Below, in pieces: positions 54,201 to 54,353 of a stretch of DNA of 54,353 nucleotides. The notes below the pieces were generated by a model. That model did not search any database, was not told the origin of the DNA, and saw nothing but the letters and a program-made list of their open reading frames with translations. Position 1 is the first letter of the stretch; the number at the start of each line of letters is the position of its first letter. The stretch spans positions 1 to 54,353 of the forward strand of contig NZ_RPFJ01000016.1 in assembly GCF_003813905.1 (NCBI RefSeq), read 5' to 3'. Made by a program: the position numbers and the translations under genes. This DNA is from Aureibaculum marinum (GTDB lineage Bacteria; Bacteroidota; Bacteroidia; Flavobacteriales; Flavobacteriaceae).

Positions 54201-54234
54201 TTAAGAATATCTTTAGAATTCTCTTCTACATTTG
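54201..54234 (+). promoter_or_regulatory. Candidate regulator-binding direct repeat and -7 box
   Basis: TTAAGAAT (54201-54208) and TTTAGAAT (54212-54219) repeat with an 11-bp period, as OmpR-type regulators often bind. Eight nucleotides further is TACATTTG (54227-54234), a full TAnnTTTG -7 match. The repeat occupies the place where a -33 would be, which fits an activated promoter. The regulator just upstream is the obvious candidate. Confidence 0.35.
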
Positions 54235-54287
54235 ACATAACAAAACAAATAAAACTAAATATTAATTAATTTTAAAAACACACTATT

Positions 54288-54353
54288 ATGAAAAAATTAA
54301 GTTTAGCTGTAGCTTTCGCAGCAATGAGTTTAGTAAGTATTAATACTTATGCA
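54288..54353 (+). CDS. Partial gene for an exported protein
   Basis: An ATG at 54288 opens a frame that runs off the window after 22 codons: MKKLSLAVAFAAMSLVSINTYA, a typical signal peptide. The rest is not visible, so no family can be named. It lies 181 nt after the histidine kinase gene and has its own promoter-like sequence. Confidence 0.7.
   Translation, partial: MKKLSLAVAFAAMSLVSINTYA

Noticed and set aside
1..54353. tRNA, rRNA, CRISPR arrays, insertion sequences, phage or plasmid replication genes
   Set aside because: I looked in the larger intergenic stretches and at gene products and saw none; a small RNA gene could still be missed by eye.

Overview
The window looks like a chromosomal segment of a marine-type member of the Flavobacteriia (Bacteroidota). 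It is AT-rich. Promoter-like sites follow the Bacteroidota -33 TTG / -7 TAnnTTTG pattern. Several secreted proteins end in type IX secretion (T9SS) sorting domains, many lipoproteins have short SC/GC lipoboxes, and typical flavobacterial families occur (DUF2911, head-GIN DUF2807, DUF4369-TlpA, BrxA/B bacilliredoxin, long LeuS). No rRNA, tRNA, CRISPR array or insertion sequence was recognised.

Layout. (1) 1-1.7 kb is a mobile region. A two-gene operon coding for 'mobile mystery protein' A (HTH) and B (Fic) lies between two 130-nt structured elements with compensated stem changes. The element ends are complementary in the way expected of integron-type gene cassettes. A set of GTAAAC/GTTTAC inverted repeats brackets the operon's promoter. 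(2) 2-5.4 kb: two secreted lipoproteins, a GH30 glycosidase and a 5'-nucleotidase-like enzyme, with long, empty-looking intergenic DNA. (3) 5.7-18.3 kb: HAD phosphatase, YfcC-type transporter, DUF4287/DUF5655 protein, BrnQ, alpha/beta hydrolase, TlpA-like protein, ThiL, S41 protease, M1 aminopeptidase with T9SS tail, metallophosphoesterase and a TerB/DnaJ protein. (4) 18.5-21.5 kb: bacilliredoxin, then PlsC, acyl-ACP desaturase and HD phosphohydrolase in one direction (membrane lipid acylation and desaturation). (5) 21.6-31.5 kb, minus strand: TraB/GumN protein, S9 peptidase, small unknown membrane proteins, a carboxypeptidase-regulatory-domain protein, a TPR-TM-AraC regulator, enoyl-CoA hydratase, an NtrY-like kinase and a very small T9SS-tail protein.

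(6) 31.6-38.45 kb holds the complete tryptophan operon in the order trpE-G-D-C-F-B-A on the minus strand. It is preceded by a good promoter and by a classical ribosome-mediated attenuator that I could read in full: an 18-codon leader peptide with three consecutive Trp codons, competing 1:2, 2:3 and 3:4 stems, and a terminator with a U-run. (7) 38.45-54.35 kb: two secreted surface-type proteins, a large membrane protein, SemiSWEET, alanine dehydrogenase, leucyl-tRNA synthetase with an extra segment, an amidohydrolase, DUF2911, asparagine synthetase, and a head-GIN protein followed by an OmpR-type two-component system and the start of one more exported protein.

The two observations most worth following up are the cassette-like structured elements around the HTH-Fic pair and the Trp attenuator. 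The first may belong to an under-described family of cassette boundaries in Bacteroidota. The mechanism of the second is well known in Proteobacteria, but it is seen here complete in a flavobacterium.
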